Of a stretch of DNA of 64,000 bases, positions 42,315 through 54,267 are shown piece by piece. The position numbers and the translations under genes are program-made. Below the pieces are notes generated by a model. It was not told the DNA's origin. It ran no database searches and worked only from the letters and a program-made list of their open reading frames with translations. The DNA is from Rhypophila decipiens (taxonomy: Eukaryota; Ascomycota; Sordariomycetes; Sordariales; Naviculisporaceae): assembly GCA_033297075.1 (NCBI GenBank), contig MU858195.1:1-64000 (forward strand), in the 5' to 3' direction. Each line of letters opens with the position of its first letter. Within the stretch, counting starts at the first letter, position 1.

Positions 42315-43086
42315 ATCTGACGTCCTTGGGTTGCACATACGGATACTACCGCATGCTCTCGTTGAGATGGGTTCTGCGCCAAACCCTTTCAAGACAAGGA
42401 GCGGGCGAGGATAGAGCGGAAATATCCAATCGGAATCCTGTCCATTTGAACTAGTGTAGAGTACACGTGTGTACTGGGTACGGGGTACGGATACACTTAT
42501 ACCATACACTACACAAATGTTGCCCCGCTTCTTGCCCTAAAAAGGTTTGGCGCAAAATCCATCTCAACGAGAGTATGCGGTATTTCCTTTTCCGTACGGA
42601 GTGCTCTCCACGGCATTTCCCACGCTACCGTGCCCTCCTCGGTTCCTCATTCGCTGCCTGTCTGCCGAGTCCCGGCTACCAGAAACGCCCCTCGCATGGC
42701 CCGCAATGTCGGTCTTGGAAATGGAATCATGGAAGCCCAATGCCTTGGAAATGAGGTCACATCAGTGCGCCAAGCCAATAGGCACGATGGATGCGCGATG
42801 TACCGTGGAAACAGGCCGAAGCGTGCCAATCACATTCGACAGCGTTCGATAGAGGGCTGATTCGGCAATCTTTTCGTAATAGCTGAGCCGCTGTGCAGTA
42901 CTATGCCTGAAGGAGGCTGCTAAACGCCTGGGCATCAGGTGACCGGTCAAGAGAAAATTGGTTCACGACGGACTATAAGATTGCGAGTCTTTCTGTCATA
43001 TTCTTTGGTCCTTTTTCCACCCACCCCCCACCCCTTGCTCTTTCTCTTTTAAATCCTTTATTGGATTTCCTCGCCAAGTCAGCATC
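42315..43086. other. Intergenic region
   Basis: Several overlapping short frames but no recognisable protein. The last 80 bases before 43087 are C/T-rich, as in fungal core promoters. Confidence 0.5.
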
Positions 43087-44055
43087 ATGTCCAAGTACCT
43101 CTCTCTCCTCGCCTCGGGCTTGGCCATCGCCACGTGCAGCCCAACCCCGGCCCCGCCAGTGCCAGTAGGGACGGTGACAACACTCGCCGCACCCCCTTAC
43201 ACCTTCTTTGAGAACCAATTCCAGCTCCCTAACGGGGATCTCCTCATCTCGACCCTCACCTCGCCAAACGTCTTCAAGATCAACCCCAAGGCCGCCAGCC
43301 CTGCCCTCACCGTCGTCGCCACCTTCCCCGACGCAGAGAGAGTAACCGGCATCGCACCCGCTGGTCCTGGGAAATTCGCCGCAGTGGGAGGCAACGAGAA
43401 CGGCTGGGTCCTCGACGACCCGTACCTCAACATCTTCAAGCTTGACGGGACAATCGTCGACCGCATCCAGGGCCCCACTGAGCCCTCTCTGCTCAATGGA
43501 TTGATCCAGCTGCCCGCGAAGCCTCATATCCTCCTCAGCGCGGACTCCACCAACGGCCGCATTGTCAGGTGGAACATCCAGACCCGCACCGTCAGCACTG
43601 CGGTAACTGACGCCGCGCTGAATGGCGACACCGATCCCACCAACCCCTTGCCGCTGGGAGTCAACGGGCTCAAGATCAGAGGCCAATATCTGTACTTTAC
43701 CAACACCTTCCAAGGAACCTTTGGCCGCTTCCAGATTGACCTCCACACGGGCGCCAAGACGGGACCTGTCGAGATTCTGGTGCAATTGGCGTTGCCTACC
43801 GGGTTCACGAACGCGTTTGATGATTTTACTTTTGACGCTGCCGGGAATGCGTATGTTACCCAGCATTTCAACAGTGTCATCAAGGTTACGCCTGCTGGTG
43901 TTGTCAGTGTTGTGCCTGGAACGGGCACCTTTGAGAGTCCCATCAAGACTCCTACGTCTGTTTCGGTCAGCGGGGATCAGAAGTGGTTGTATGTTACTAC
44001 TGGTATGAGCGAGTACTCGAGCGGTGGCGTTTACAAGATTCGGATTGCTGCTTAG
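43087..44055 (+). CDS. Secreted six-bladed beta-propeller (SMP-30/TolB-like)
   Basis: This is an intact single-exon gene of 322 residues. A signal peptide spans roughly residues 1-18 (YLSLLASGLAIATCS) and is followed by a Pro-rich stretch. Repeated blade units are visible: FFENQFQLPNGDLLISTLTS, GKFAAVGGNENGW, IVDRIQGPTEPSLLNGLIQL, HILLSADSTNGRIVRWNIQT, GVNGLKIRGQYLYFTNTFQG, DDFTFDAAGNAYVTQHFNSV and SVSVSGDQKWLYVTTG. The pattern is that of SMP-30/gluconolactonase-like propellers. Fungal members include lactonase-like enzymes and the hetero-Diels-Alderases of some metabolite pathways. No biosynthetic genes are nearby, so the substrate cannot be inferred. A long antisense frame covers the same DNA but is not a gene. 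Confidence 0.85.
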   Translation: MSKYLSLLASGLAIATCSPTPAPPVPVGTVTTLAAPPYTFFENQFQLPNGDLLISTLTSPNVFKINPKAASPALTVVATFPDAERVTGIAPAGPGKFAAVGGNENGWVLDDPYLNIFKLDGTIVDRIQGPTEPSLLNGLIQLPAKPHILLSADSTNGRIVRWNIQTRTVSTAVTDAALNGDTDPTNPLPLGVNGLKIRGQYLYFTNTFQGTFGRFQIDLHTGAKTGPVEILVQLALPTGFTNAFDDFTFDAAGNAYVTQHFNSVIKVTPAGVVSVVPGTGTFESPIKTPTSVSVSGDQKWLYVTTGMSEYSSGGVYKIRIAA

Positions 44056-44357
44056 GTGGGGGACATGGAATCTTGGGACGTGGTATAAAAGCGTGAAAGA
44101 CATGTTCCATGGTTTCTGCCGTCAGTTTACGGTTGTGGTCAAAAGCGTGTTTACATGTACTTAGGATCCGAGAATACAACAGTGAAGACATTTTGACGTA
44201 CCAAAGTACCTGCTTTTGTGTTCGAGTTCAAGTTGCGGATAAGGTAAATGAATGACAATTATAACATTGCTCAAGTATTGACAAGAAAGAAGCTAAGTTG
44301 ATATAAAGAAGGAACTCTCACGATATGTGTGTAGCTACTAGCTAGTACAGTAACGTT

Positions 44358-44864
44358 TCAAATATAGGTATGTTCATATATCATGTGATGTATCCTGAGT
44401 AGGCCTCCACCATCACAATCGACCCGCCAATCTCGAGTCTGTCGTGCCAGAAGTGACCTGAGGCGATCTGCGGACCAGATCCTGCAGCTTCTCCCGGCTT
44501 TCGGTGATTTTCCCCTCAACAGTCTGATAAGCTGGTCAATCTTGTCATCCAAAACCACAAGAACGTTCTTGAGTTTCTTTCGCCGTTTCCTTGCCTCGGT
44601 ACACTTCCCAATGACTTGCAAGACTAAAAGAACCGATGGCAAGACAGCGACCAAGAGCGCGAGCATCTGGCCGCTGCAGTCAGCCAGGTCACCCCCCAGA
44701 TCGATATGATTGAGCTGGATCGTCCTCTCGATGGAGTAGGTTGGCAGAGCGCCGAACAAGACGCCGACCGAGACGGTGGTGATGATTTTGCGCCCCCAGA
44801 TGGAGTACCACTCATGCTTGGTCAGCGGTTTCCGGTTATGACCCGGCTTCTGATCTGTTTCCAT
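44358..44864 (-). CDS. Hypothetical two-helix membrane protein
   Basis: The 168-residue frame has two hydrophobic segments (IITTVSVGVLFGALPTYSIE and LALLVAVLPSVLLVLQVI) followed by a basic, helical tail (KLKNVLVVLDDKIDQLIRLL). Upstream on the same strand, 44911-45108 encodes a Lys/Arg-rich helical stretch (KLDEKVDRRIKQAKKKETNN) that could be an earlier exon, or part of the same gene with a frame break near a run of ten A. The family is not recognised. Confidence 0.3.
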   Translation of the reverse strand: METDQKPGHNRKPLTKHEWYSIWGRKIITTVSVGVLFGALPTYSIERTIQLNHIDLGGDLADCSGQMLALLVAVLPSVLLVLQVIGKCTEARKRRKKLKNVLVVLDDKIDQLIRLLRGKSPKAGRSCRIWSADRLRSLLARQTRDWRVDCDGGGLLRIHHMIYEHTYI

Positions 44865-45311
44865 CGCTGCTGTTTGCTCTCATCCTGGTTGACTTGCTGC
44901 TTCAATTTCTTTATTTCGTGGTCCGGCCCTGCCGGGTGTTGGGTTGTCCCCGTACCCTGGTCAGGGTGATTGTCCTTCTCTTGCTGTCATTTCTCTCGAC
45001 GATGCCTCTCAAGCTCCTCTTTCTATTGTTTGTTTCTTTTTTTTTTGCTTGCTTGATTCTTCTGTCTACTTTCTCGTCAAGCTTGGCCAGGGCTGCAGCG
45101 CGAAACATGCGGGTGCGACCTCCAAGACGATCAGGGTAATGCCCGATATCAGAAGAAAGAGGGTTCCGTCACACCATGACCAAGGACAGCCTGTGCCTAT
45201 GGAAGTTAGAGAGAGTAGACTAAGCTTATAGTTTATTAAAAGCCCTAAGGGCAATTTACTCTTGATTCGGCCTTTTTAAGTTATCCTTTGAACTAAACTA
45301 GCTTGCTAGGA
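44865..45311. other. Intergenic region
   Basis: It contains the possible upstream exon of the 44358 gene and the 3' flank of the HET/ankyrin relic. Nothing else is supported. Confidence 0.4.
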
Positions 45312-47640
45312 CTAGCCTTTTCGAGTCATGCTGAGGACGATCTGTGAAATGTAATCCAGTGTTTCAGGTGCGGAATCGCCGGGTTCCCGCCCTTTCCTCG
45401 AGGCTCCTTTAAACGATGCGCCTCCAGTGTTTGCCCCTGCTCTAATCAGTCTTTCAACCGCACTCCGATGCTTGAAATGCGCTGCTATGAACAGTGGTGT
45501 ACACTTCCAATTCAGGTCATGATCATCCACGGTTGCACCCGCCGCGAGAAGCACCTCCATCTCCTCTAGATTCCCATGACGAGCTGTTTCCCATAGTGCG
45601 GACCGTCCAAAATGATTCTGATCATTAACATTGGCGCCATGTTTGAGAAGCAGCTTTATCGCCTCTGCAAGTCGATAAACTGATGCTATCCATAGTGCGG
45701 ACTCGCTATCAGTGTTCTTGAAATGAACATTGGCGCCATATTCAATAAGCACCTCCATCGCCTCTAGGTGTCCAAGACAAGTTATCTCCCATAGTAACCG
45801 TCCCATAGAATGCTTGACATCGACATTGGCTCCTCCATTTGCAATAAGCAGGCGGATGACTTCATGGTGATTGTGCTGAGATGATACAAAGAGTGGGGTC
45901 CACCCGTCTATATCTGGTTCGTTAACCGTGGCTCCTGCGTCAAGAAGTAATTTGGTAGTGGCGATGTTGCCGCGGCGGGATGATATCCAGAGCGCAGATC
46001 TTCCTTTTGCGTCTTTAACATTGGCTGGTGTTCCAGCGGACAGGAGCATCGACGCTAGTTGATTATACTCTTCCCTAGAAAGAGTAGCAGCGATGTGAAG
46101 AGCATTGTTGAAGCCATCTTCCGTGGCACTCAGCACAACAAGTCTTTCCAGCGGACTCAGGATTCGAGCCTCAACAATGAGAGCCTTGACCTCACTTACA
46201 TCATTGTTCAATGCTGACATTGAAAGAGCCGAAGCGAGTGACTGCCTGAGCACCAAGGCCCTTTCCTGGTACTGAAACAGGTCGCGCTTATCTAGGCATC
46301 CACTCTCAGGTCCGAGGTTGATAAGTGTCTTCCGCTCTTCACAGGTATTGGTGTCGAGGTTCTTGTTTCCTTTCCGTATGGCGGCCAGTAATGGGGACGC
46401 GATGCGGCTTGTATCGATATCTTTGTGGTTGACCACCATGTTGACAATGAGAAGGCTTCCTTTTCTTATGGCGGTCATTAACGGGGAGTCTGGGGACTTC
46501 ACGCAGTTGACATCGACATCGGGGTGCCCCAGCAGCAGCGCAACAATTTCAGGATTCTCCTTCCCGATGGCGGTAATCAATGGGGACCCCAGTGGTCCCA
46601 CGCGGTTTACATCGATACCAGGGTGCCCCAGCAGCAACGCAACTATCTGGGGGGTTTCCTTCTCTACCGCGGAAAAGAGAGGGGTTCCTCCCTCCTTGCT
46701 CTCGTGGTTTAGATTGATGTCTGTCTCGTCAAGTAGCATCTTCACCATGCTGACATGTCCGCTAACCACCGCATTGTTTATTGCAGCGTTCCCAGAGTCT
46801 GATGGTAGGTTTACTTCGACTCTAGGAACGTCCAATAGACATCTGACAACATCCATGGAGTTATTCGCCACGGCTAGCAACAGCATTGTCTCCTCGCCGG
46901 GCTTGAATGGGCCGTTGGGATCAAGTTTCGTTCTCGTCATGAACTCTGAGAATGTTGCGGGGTGGTTGTTAAGCAGGGCCCAACGGAGAATCTCCTTGGG
47001 CATGTCGGCTGGGTATATTTCACCTAGGCGCCCCAATGTCCAGTTGGGGAGCTCAAATAGGACGTCCTCCTCGCCAAAGACGAAATATGAGATTGTCCGC
47101 CGAATGACATGATCGAGTGTGGTGGTTTTTTTTGTAGTCAGGACGTGGGAAGCCGTCTGTGCCCGCATCTGAGGAAATTCCAAGCAGCGCGTAGATCTTG
47201 TCTCGGCTCTCAGTGGCCTCGCTCGATCCAAACTTCTTGAGGAGAGTAAAAAGCGTAGGCATTTTGCTATGCCACGAGTGCTGTCGTAAATAGCCAGGCA
47301 TGATTTCCAGCACCGCCTGTACATGTGGGTCGACCATGCCCTCAAGTTGGAACAACTTTGGCATCAGCACCAATGTTCATGTCGGAACAGTGTACCGTCC
47401 GCAGCCAACTGTTGCCGTCTTGGCGTTGAAGATTTCCTGAATAATCCAGATGCGCCGAAACCACGGTCGTCCGAATAGAGTCTTCAGAACGTTGTGCTGA
47501 AACTGGTAAAATCCAATGGGGTCTAGCGGGATTCCATCCAGGTGCTCCTTTTGCTGCAGCAGAACCGGCCATTCGTTGAGCCATGCTTCTTCCGAGTTTC
47601 TCCTGTATTCGGGCCGGCTTATCGCGCCCTTTCCTCCCCA
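45312..47640 (-). pseudogene. HET/ankyrin-repeat protein, 5'-truncated with stop and frameshift
   Basis: The remaining 5' part shows HET-domain sequence (LFGRPWFRRIWIIQEIFNAK, then FTLLKKFGSSEATESRDKIY and ALLGISSDAGTDGFPRPDYK). The long 3' frame has about a dozen ankyrin units (for example TPLFSAVEKETPQIVALLLG, SALWISSRRGNIATTKLLLD, TPLFVSSQHNHHEVIRLLIA, SALWETARHGNLEEMEVLLA). Three lesions are visible. The HET core upstream of about 47640 is missing and is replaced by the start of a gene on the opposite strand. TGA at 47377-47379 interrupts the HET part in frame. A run of eight A (plus-strand T-run 47126-47133) is one base too long and shifts the frame into the ankyrin part. HET proteins trigger incompatibility cell death; this copy should be inactive. 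Confidence 0.75.
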
Positions 47641-47710
47641 TCGTCCGGAACCTGTCCTCCTCCGGCTCCCCTCTACTCGCCCTCTACTCGCCCTCAACCT
47701 GCTCTTGTAC

Positions 47711-48190
47711 ATGGCGGACCATTGCTACGGCGATCTAGGCGCGTGCATCAAGAGCAGCGGCTTCGGCGACACCGACGAGCCCTTCCAGGAGATGGACAAG
47801 GTCATGCTCTCACTCATCCCCTCTCTGCCCGTTCCCTCCACCGAAGGCTTCGTCCTCCAGCCATCGAAATCCGACTTTGGCAGCGAAGAAGCCGAAATAA
47901 ATAATCTCGAGAGCATAAAGAAGAAGATGAAGAGGGGCATGTTTAATAAGCAAGAGCGCGGCTGGCTCAACGCTGCTCGGATAAAAGACCTGCATGCCAT
48001 GTTCCGGGCCCGACAGGAACGGCGCGAGAAGGTTGTTTCTGAGGAAAATGGAGACTGGGCGGGTAATGCGCTAAATGACCTCGTCGAGACCAGGATGCGG
48101 ATCGACAAGTACGGAATCGGGGAACACTACTTCCGCGAGAGTGTGCACAAGTTGGCTGAGCTAAAGGGGGTTGAAGCGCCCGAGATTTAG
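47711..48190 (+). CDS. Unknown soluble, helical protein
   Basis: The 159-residue frame from MADHCYGDLGACIKSSGFGD is uninterrupted. Charged helical segments follow (EEAEINNLESIKKKMKRGMF, LNAARIKDLHAMFRARQERR, LVETRMRIDKYGIGEHYFR). No signal peptide, membrane segment or recognised domain is seen. It starts at the very point where the truncated HET gene on the other strand ends, so this junction is a rearrangement breakpoint or the gene's promoter lies in HET-derived DNA. Codon use looks genuine. Confidence 0.5.
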   Translation: MADHCYGDLGACIKSSGFGDTDEPFQEMDKVMLSLIPSLPVPSTEGFVLQPSKSDFGSEEAEINNLESIKKKMKRGMFNKQERGWLNAARIKDLHAMFRARQERREKVVSEENGDWAGNALNDLVETRMRIDKYGIGEHYFRESVHKLAELKGVEAPEI

Positions 48191-48959
48191 CGTCTATCAT
48201 GGAACTAGCTGCACAAGTTGATAGTTGCCGTTGAGATGGACAGCGTCAGCTTCCTGGGGCGTGGCGGGTAGTGTAGCATGTTCACAAGGGTGGCTCGCAA
48301 CCAATTCAAGTCACTAGAGAGGTCCTCCAGGGTTATTTCTTCCAGGTCAATAAAAGCGGCCAGACCGTTGCCAGCACCGCCAGACTGCTCACGTTCTATC
48401 CAACACCAAAGTCAAGACCCCATGAAGTTCCCCTCCTCGCGATACTCCTCCCATTCGCCCTCTGTCGATTACTACCTGCACCATACTGCGCGATCTCAGT
48501 CATAGTCTACCACACAATACGTGAGTGGACGAGTTACACGGTTACGAGGATGACTGCCATCATGGTCAGGGGTCCGCTGCCGACGGTAACGACGATGGGC
48601 ACGGTTACTGCTAGGGCGGTGCAGGAGGAAAAAGATGGGAGCCAGGGACAACATAGACTGCCTTTTCCAGTGGTTGGGGCTCGCAAGGTGGAGGCTGCTT
48701 TGATGTGAATTGTTTGTCATTGTCTCATGTAGCTATTCCAAGAATTTCTTAAGAAATCCCAATCTTCGCCAGCAGCAAACCGATCATAGTCGATCACTCC
48801 AGTCCAGGCCTCACCTACCTTTATACTCAAGTTTCTCGACTCTAGCCCATTACTATTTTCTGGCCCTGTCTTGTCTTTATCATTCTTGGTCCCATATTGT
48901 ATCCTCCGGATCGTCTAGCCAGTCATATCAGGCTCCAGTCCTACCATCAACGAGCACTC
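48191..48959. other. Intergenic region between convergent genes
   Basis: No supported gene. The genes on the two sides point towards each other. Confidence 0.5.
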
Positions 48960-49445
48960 TCAACTCTGACCCTCACTGCCACCACCAGCAGCAACGGAGG
49001 AGGTGGAATTTTCTCCCTTCTTCATCTTCTTCAACTCCTTCCCATCAGGACCAACCTTAGGCTCCCTACCGGCATTGGTCCCCCACCCCCCAAAGCCCTC
49101 ACCAGCAGCCATCCCACCCAACCCTGTAGTCCCACCCATCGCTAACTTTCCAGCAAGTTGATTCCCCGCCACGCCGGGGGCGTTCTTTCCCCAGTCGACA
49201 ATCTGCTCTTTTGTCTTGCCCGTGTACTTTAGCAATTCTTCGTCCGAGATTGTCTTGTTTCGACCCGTTTTGGCGTCGTGATATCGCCTGTAGAGGGATT
49301 TCTTTTCTTTCTTTGGCTTTCCATTTCCATCTAGAAGGAGTGGGTTTGTGGAGGTGGCTGTGGAGGTTGAGAATTGTGAGGATAGGGTTGTTGTTGATTC
49401 GTAAGGGTCGGGTTGGTTGTCGGACATTTTGGCTGGTCTGGACAA
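48960..49445 (-). CDS. Conserved-looking small cytosolic protein, unknown
   Basis: The intact single-exon frame encodes 161 residues; the second ATG (49427, MSDNQPDPYE) is also possible. After a Ser/Thr-rich start comes a compact segment, KKSLYRRYHDAKTGRNKTIS, DEELLKYTGKTKEQIVDWGK, then a Gly/Ala-rich stretch (GVAGNQLAGKLAMGGTTGLG) and a Lys/Ser/Gly tail. I have seen this arrangement in unnamed ascomycete proteins but know no function. The leader upstream is long (about 200 nt) and A/T-balanced. Confidence 0.6.
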   Translation of the reverse strand: MSRPAKMSDNQPDPYESTTTLSSQFSTSTATSTNPLLLDGNGKPKKEKKSLYRRYHDAKTGRNKTISDEELLKYTGKTKEQIVDWGKNAPGVAGNQLAGKLAMGGTTGLGGMAAGEGFGGWGTNAGREPKVGPDGKELKKMKKGENSTSSVAAGGGSEGQS

Positions 49446-50786
49446 CGATGTCTGGCTGTTGCAGTTTTGAAAAAGAAAAGTAGGATTGATGTTGAAATTG
49501 GGTTGAATGCGTGTAGAGTATTGCTGGCAAGGTTCAATATTAGGTTGAGTGTACTAGATATAGTGTGATAGTTGAGCTTCGAGTATGATGCGATGCTTTG
49601 GCAAACCGAAATACTCAAAATATTTTAAACAAAAGACATGAGTGTTTCAGTCTCTCTACCGGGCTGCCCAGTCACTTATAGATGAGCATGTATTCTTCCG
49701 GACTCTGGTGTGTGTCAGCCCAGTGTAACGCCATGACACGCCCGAAGTCTAGTTACCAGGTAATTACCCCGCAATATATCTGTAACACAGCAAACAATCA
49801 TACCCGATCTTCCATGAGTCTCAATCCGTAAGCACACGCGTAACATGAATTTGGCCACCGACCACTCAGACCGAGAACCAAAACTCGTAATCCGAGACCT
49901 CACCGCAACGTTATCCCCATCCGGACCAAGGCATACAAGGCGGACCGTGACAGTATCTTGTGAGCATATGATAGCTGCTCATAAGCAATGTAATTGGAAA
50001 CCAGACACCGAAACACCCGGGCAATGTAACCGATCGCGGGGCTGTGCCGACGAAATGGAGGGTGGGCCCGGATTCCCAATTACGTCACCGAGGCCCCCGT
50101 GCCAAGACATCGAATCGCCGAGTCCGAGCCGTGCCAGACGCCCGGCAAGCGGCAACTTGTGCCGAGCGACAGTAATTTATCCCCGGCTGGGAATGGGATA
50201 AGGACCGGCCTCTGGTACAACCCACAAATCACCAAGATTCTCAAAGCTCGACAACAAACCTTTGCGATAGAACCCGTGGTCTGCAGACATCTCAATACCA
50301 CGGATCAGTTGGAAGTGAGGCTGCGTGACGTTTGTGAGTAAGGTCGGAGCGGAGCATCGCAGGAGACCGTCCATTGGTGCTAGACATACGAGCACATGGC
50401 CTCTTGGTGACTCTGGGGTCAATCCAGTCCCATAGCTTGAAAACGATATTTTATTGCCTGACCAATAACGCCAATCGAGTCCCAATTGAAACTTGCTCGC
50501 AGTACCTCACGGCCCAACTCTGCAATATCTGGCAACAGCATAATATCCAGTGAAGTCAAGGACGCATCCCGAGTTTCCCCACCCATTCATAGATATTAAA
50601 GTCATCGATACCGTCAATGAACAGCTTCCGAGCAATTCTTTACTCGCCGCTCATGATCATGGAGACCCTATCACAAGGCATTCAAGGCGGGTCATTGCAT
50701 TGATGATTGAACTAGTTCAATGGGTCAGAAAATGGGTCAGACAATGAACCAGACCAACAGGCTGATACTCACAGAGTCCCATTTAC
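49446..50786. other. Intergenic region
   Basis: Only short, unrelated frames are present. I see no domain, repeat or RNA gene here. Confidence 0.5.
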
Positions 50787-53014
50787 TCAAACGTCCTCCT
50801 GTCCACCCTGCCCATAGTCCGTGACGTCCCCATAATACTCTGCGCCAGCCAGAGGTGGGTAATTCTGTGGCATCGTGTGCGGTGTAGGAAAAGGAACACT
50901 GTTGGGCCCCGCCCAATTGTTAGGGTGGTGTGCTTGGTGATGGGATGGCGGCGGCGGCGTAAACATGTAGTTAAAGGCATAAAAGCTGGTGGATTGGTCG
51001 TCCGCGGCCGTAATGCCCGCAAAGCTCGCCATATTGCCCGCAGGAACCTCCGCAATACGTGGCATGTGAGTAAACTGCAGCGGCGGTTGTTGGCTATGCT
51101 GTCGCGCCAAGGGGATTCCCATGCCGTGGTACAGAGGGCTCAACGTATAAGTGGTGTTAGTCGCCGCTCGCGCTCTAATGGGGCTCTCGGTGGTAATTGA
51201 GGTGGCAGCTGTGGCGGCCGACAGCTGGTGTGATGCCGTCGTTGCCGGGTCAGACAGCTGCGCTGAAGATCCCAACGAGGGTCGATTTTTGCTTTCACTG
51301 GACGACGTCTCCGTCAATGCGGCACCGCGGATGTTGATATGAGCCCGCAATGCTTGTCTCGCTACACTTGCTATGGGTCCACGGATTGCCTCAAATACCT
51401 CGGGGTCAATCTCCTTCTGACTCACCTTGTGCTCCATCATGCTAACGAACAGTTTGGCAAAGCTCTCCTCGCCATATGTCGACGATTGTTTTGATTGATG
51501 AGGCACAGTCAGGTCGTTCCCTGGGCGAGAGATGTCAGCAAAACGTCCAGAAGAACAACCTTGACCGACTTACACGGATTCTCTGGCCTCTCCACCCCAG
51601 CCTCGGGAAACAACACATCCCAAATCTCATACCACTTCTCGACCCGATGGGCCTCTTGGTTCTTCTTTCTACTTTGCTTGTCCAAAATCGCCCATTGAAA
51701 CTCGTCAATGCCCTCCTTGTCAGATACATCGCCCCGTTCACAAGACACGGCCTTTTTGCGATGCTCCGCCAACTTGGCCAGACAAGCCGCACGCTCCTTG
51801 AGGCTGCCCGGAAAGATCTCATAACACCGGTCGCATTGAACCGGCGAATGTACCCGTTTCAAGTGTTCCCTATCAACCGATTAGGGTCAGCTGCACTGCA
51901 CATGGCTATTTTCTCGAAGCGGGGTCTCCTCACTTTAGCCGCTGGATGGACTTATAACCAGGCCCGATACACCCTCGATACTTGTGCTTCTTAGTCCCCG
52001 CAGAGTTCCCAGGCTGGATACCGTACTTGACAGGATCGCGCTTGTGAAATGGACATGCTAAAGTGGGCGCTGAGTCAATTCCATCTGGCGGACTCTGGCC
52101 AAGATCGCCGTCTCTGTCGTCGTCCTCGTCGCCCTCGTCCCCATCGCCGCCATTTGGAGCCCCACGGCCGCCTCCATCGGAACTTGACCGCCTGCGGCGT
52201 TTTCGCGAGTTGTTGCCGTCCTGCCCTCTCGGCAGATCTGCGCTCGATGGCTTGCCAGTGTGAGAGCTGTCTGCGCTTCCGTGGGCCGTTGTGCACTGCC
52301 ACGACTCGACCTTGCTCTTGAGCGCGAGTTGAAAGTCGTGATGCAGGACCGGAACCAGGAATGCCGCAAGCGAAAGGTCGCCGTCGACTGCATCAATAAT
52401 GAGCGATTCGAGGTTTCCGTTCTGCCCGCTCCATTCGTTGTCGTCGTCATTGTCGGTATCACTTTCACCAGCTGTTTCGTCCTCACTGTCGCTCATGTCG
52501 GTTTCGAGCTGCTCCGAGTTAACCGCCTCGTTATCGGAATTGTCTCCGACGGACATGGTGTTTCTCAAAGAGCTTGGTCGGCTAGGTGACCTGGCAGCCA
52601 TGTCCCTGACTGATCGTGCGAACCTGCTAACAGGCGTTGAGGGCCGTCGCAACGGCACCATGTGATTTCTGAACGGATTGGTCAGAACAGAGGAAGAGTA
52701 TAGGCGCCCAGACAAGCAAAGTACAGAGCTTCGTGGGAAAGCATGTAGTCCATCCTGATGCTGCTCTCACCATTAATGAATACTTACTCATCGTCACCGT
52801 TCCACTTACCGCCCCTTCCAAAACGGTCTGCCACCTGCTCGTCGTCATTTGGCAGTCCTGCACAACCAGCGGCAGACCTCGCAGCTTGAGAGGTGGCCCA
52901 GCTGCTAGTCGAAGCAGCATAGTACTGCGAGCTCTCGGAGGGTGTGGCAGGACTGGGCGATCGCGAAGTGGCCGAAGTGGCACTGCTGTTGGTAGTTGCC
53001 GTCGTCGTCGTCAT
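50787..53014 (-). CDS. C2H2-type zinc-finger-like fungal protein, four exons
   Basis: The model 53014-52788, 52668-51934, 51869-51574, 51520-50787 joins in phase to 663 residues. The introns are 119, 64 and 53 nt (GTAAGT, GTGAGG and GTAAGT donors). The N-terminal half is Ser/Thr/Asp/Glu-rich, with a basic SRKRRRRSSSDGGG nuclear-targeting-like stretch. The zinc region reads LACPFHKRDPVKYG, KHKYRGCIGPGYKSIQRLKE, HLKRVHSPVQCDRCYEIF, the fungal variant in which spaced Cys precede a degenerate finger, and EKWYEIWDVLFPEAG follows. The C-terminal third is Pro/His/Gln-rich. It may be a nuclear regulator, but DNA binding is unproven. The frame is intact. Confidence 0.8.
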
Positions 53015-54267
53015 GACCCAGTTGTCGTGCTGGCCACTGCTGACGGGCTCTGGCTTGACGAAACGCCGCAGGTCCTGGTATGAAGGACGAGGCGACTAGT
53101 GCTGCCACGGAGTAAGGATTTGACCCTCGTCCTCTAGTACTGCTGCCGGGCTGGATTGAGTCATGATGGAATGAAGCCCCGCCATGTCAGCGCAGGCGTG
53201 GAATTTGTGGGTGGACGTTTGTTGGCCGAGAAAAGTGTCTGCTTCCGAATCAAATATGGCAGGGCGATCGCCCTTTTGACAGCGTTGCTCTCTTGTGCAT
53301 ACGTCTGTTAGGGCTGATCGAGGGGGACAGGCCGTGGGCAATCGCATCCGAGACGAAGATGCACAAGGTATCTCGGAGCCTGCCCAAGGAAATTGCGGTC
53401 GGAGGTGGGTCAACATGCCGACCAAGTTGCGAGCCGTCACAACTGCGATGGAAAGTTTGCGCGATTCTCATTGGATTGCTGGACATGTTCTGGCTGCGAC
53501 GGCGCTTTTGTCACAGGCTTCATGGCGACGAGATTGGCCAAGGACAACCTCCCCGCCGGTCCTGCGTCGTCAATTGGTTGCATTATGCAGGTTCGTTGCT
53601 GCAGGGCGCGACAGGACGACCCAAAGAAGCAACAGAGACGGACGGTCGAGGTTCCGTTGGGGCCGAAATTAGACGAGGAAAGATGGACGCAACTTCGAGA
53701 GAGTAAAATCGTGCAGCGTAATAGTCGACATTGTCGGCCGATTCCTGAGACGGTCATGTGTGGTTGTGGAATGCACGTGGTGGGAAAACACGAGACAAGT
53801 TCAAGAGAGGCAGAGTCTACTTCCAGTTGATCTAAAACTTCGGGAAGCAAAATATGACTTTGGCTTTTTTTCGGGAGTCGGTCCACCCGCACCGTTAGTG
53901 AAGCACGGCATGGCGTTAGAAGACAGAAGGAACCCCTGCAGTTGCTGTGCAATGTGAACTGAAGAGATTGGGAAGTCACGATGATCACCAATATTCGCCA
54001 AAACAGGAAGTACTAAACGGCAAAACTCAGCAAGGAAGCAAAACGACTGAGGTTAAGTCGTTGTACAACGGGAGACAAAGAGGCATCATAGATAATTCAC
54101 GGCTGAATTGTGTCTCTCCTTTGGCTAGAGCTAAGAAAACCCAAGATAACAGGAGATTCCATGCCAGACTCCATCATCCTAGGGATTCATTCATCACCCT
54201 TCTCCCCTTTTTTTTGCTCCAGCCCGAGACCATCTCCATGTATAGCTGGAGAACCAAGACATGCTGG
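53015..54267. other. Upstream region of the C2H2 gene
   Basis: Long overlapping frames at 53293-53830 (several phases on both strands) reflect G+C-rich DNA, not a protein I can support. The stretch probably contains the promoter and leader of the minus-strand gene. Confidence 0.45.

Noticed and set aside
38549..44055. Possible secondary-metabolite cluster (NmrA-like plus beta-propeller)
   Set aside because: No PKS, NRPS, terpene cyclase, P450, transporter or regulator is nearby, so a cluster is not supported.
42973..44103. A 376-residue open frame on the minus strand
   Set aside because: It is exactly antisense to the secreted beta-propeller, which has a signal peptide and clear blade repeats. 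The antisense product has no domain.
53293..53991. Overlapping frames of 125-184 residues on both strands
   Set aside because: Four phases are open at once in G+C-rich DNA and none has a domain or splice logic.
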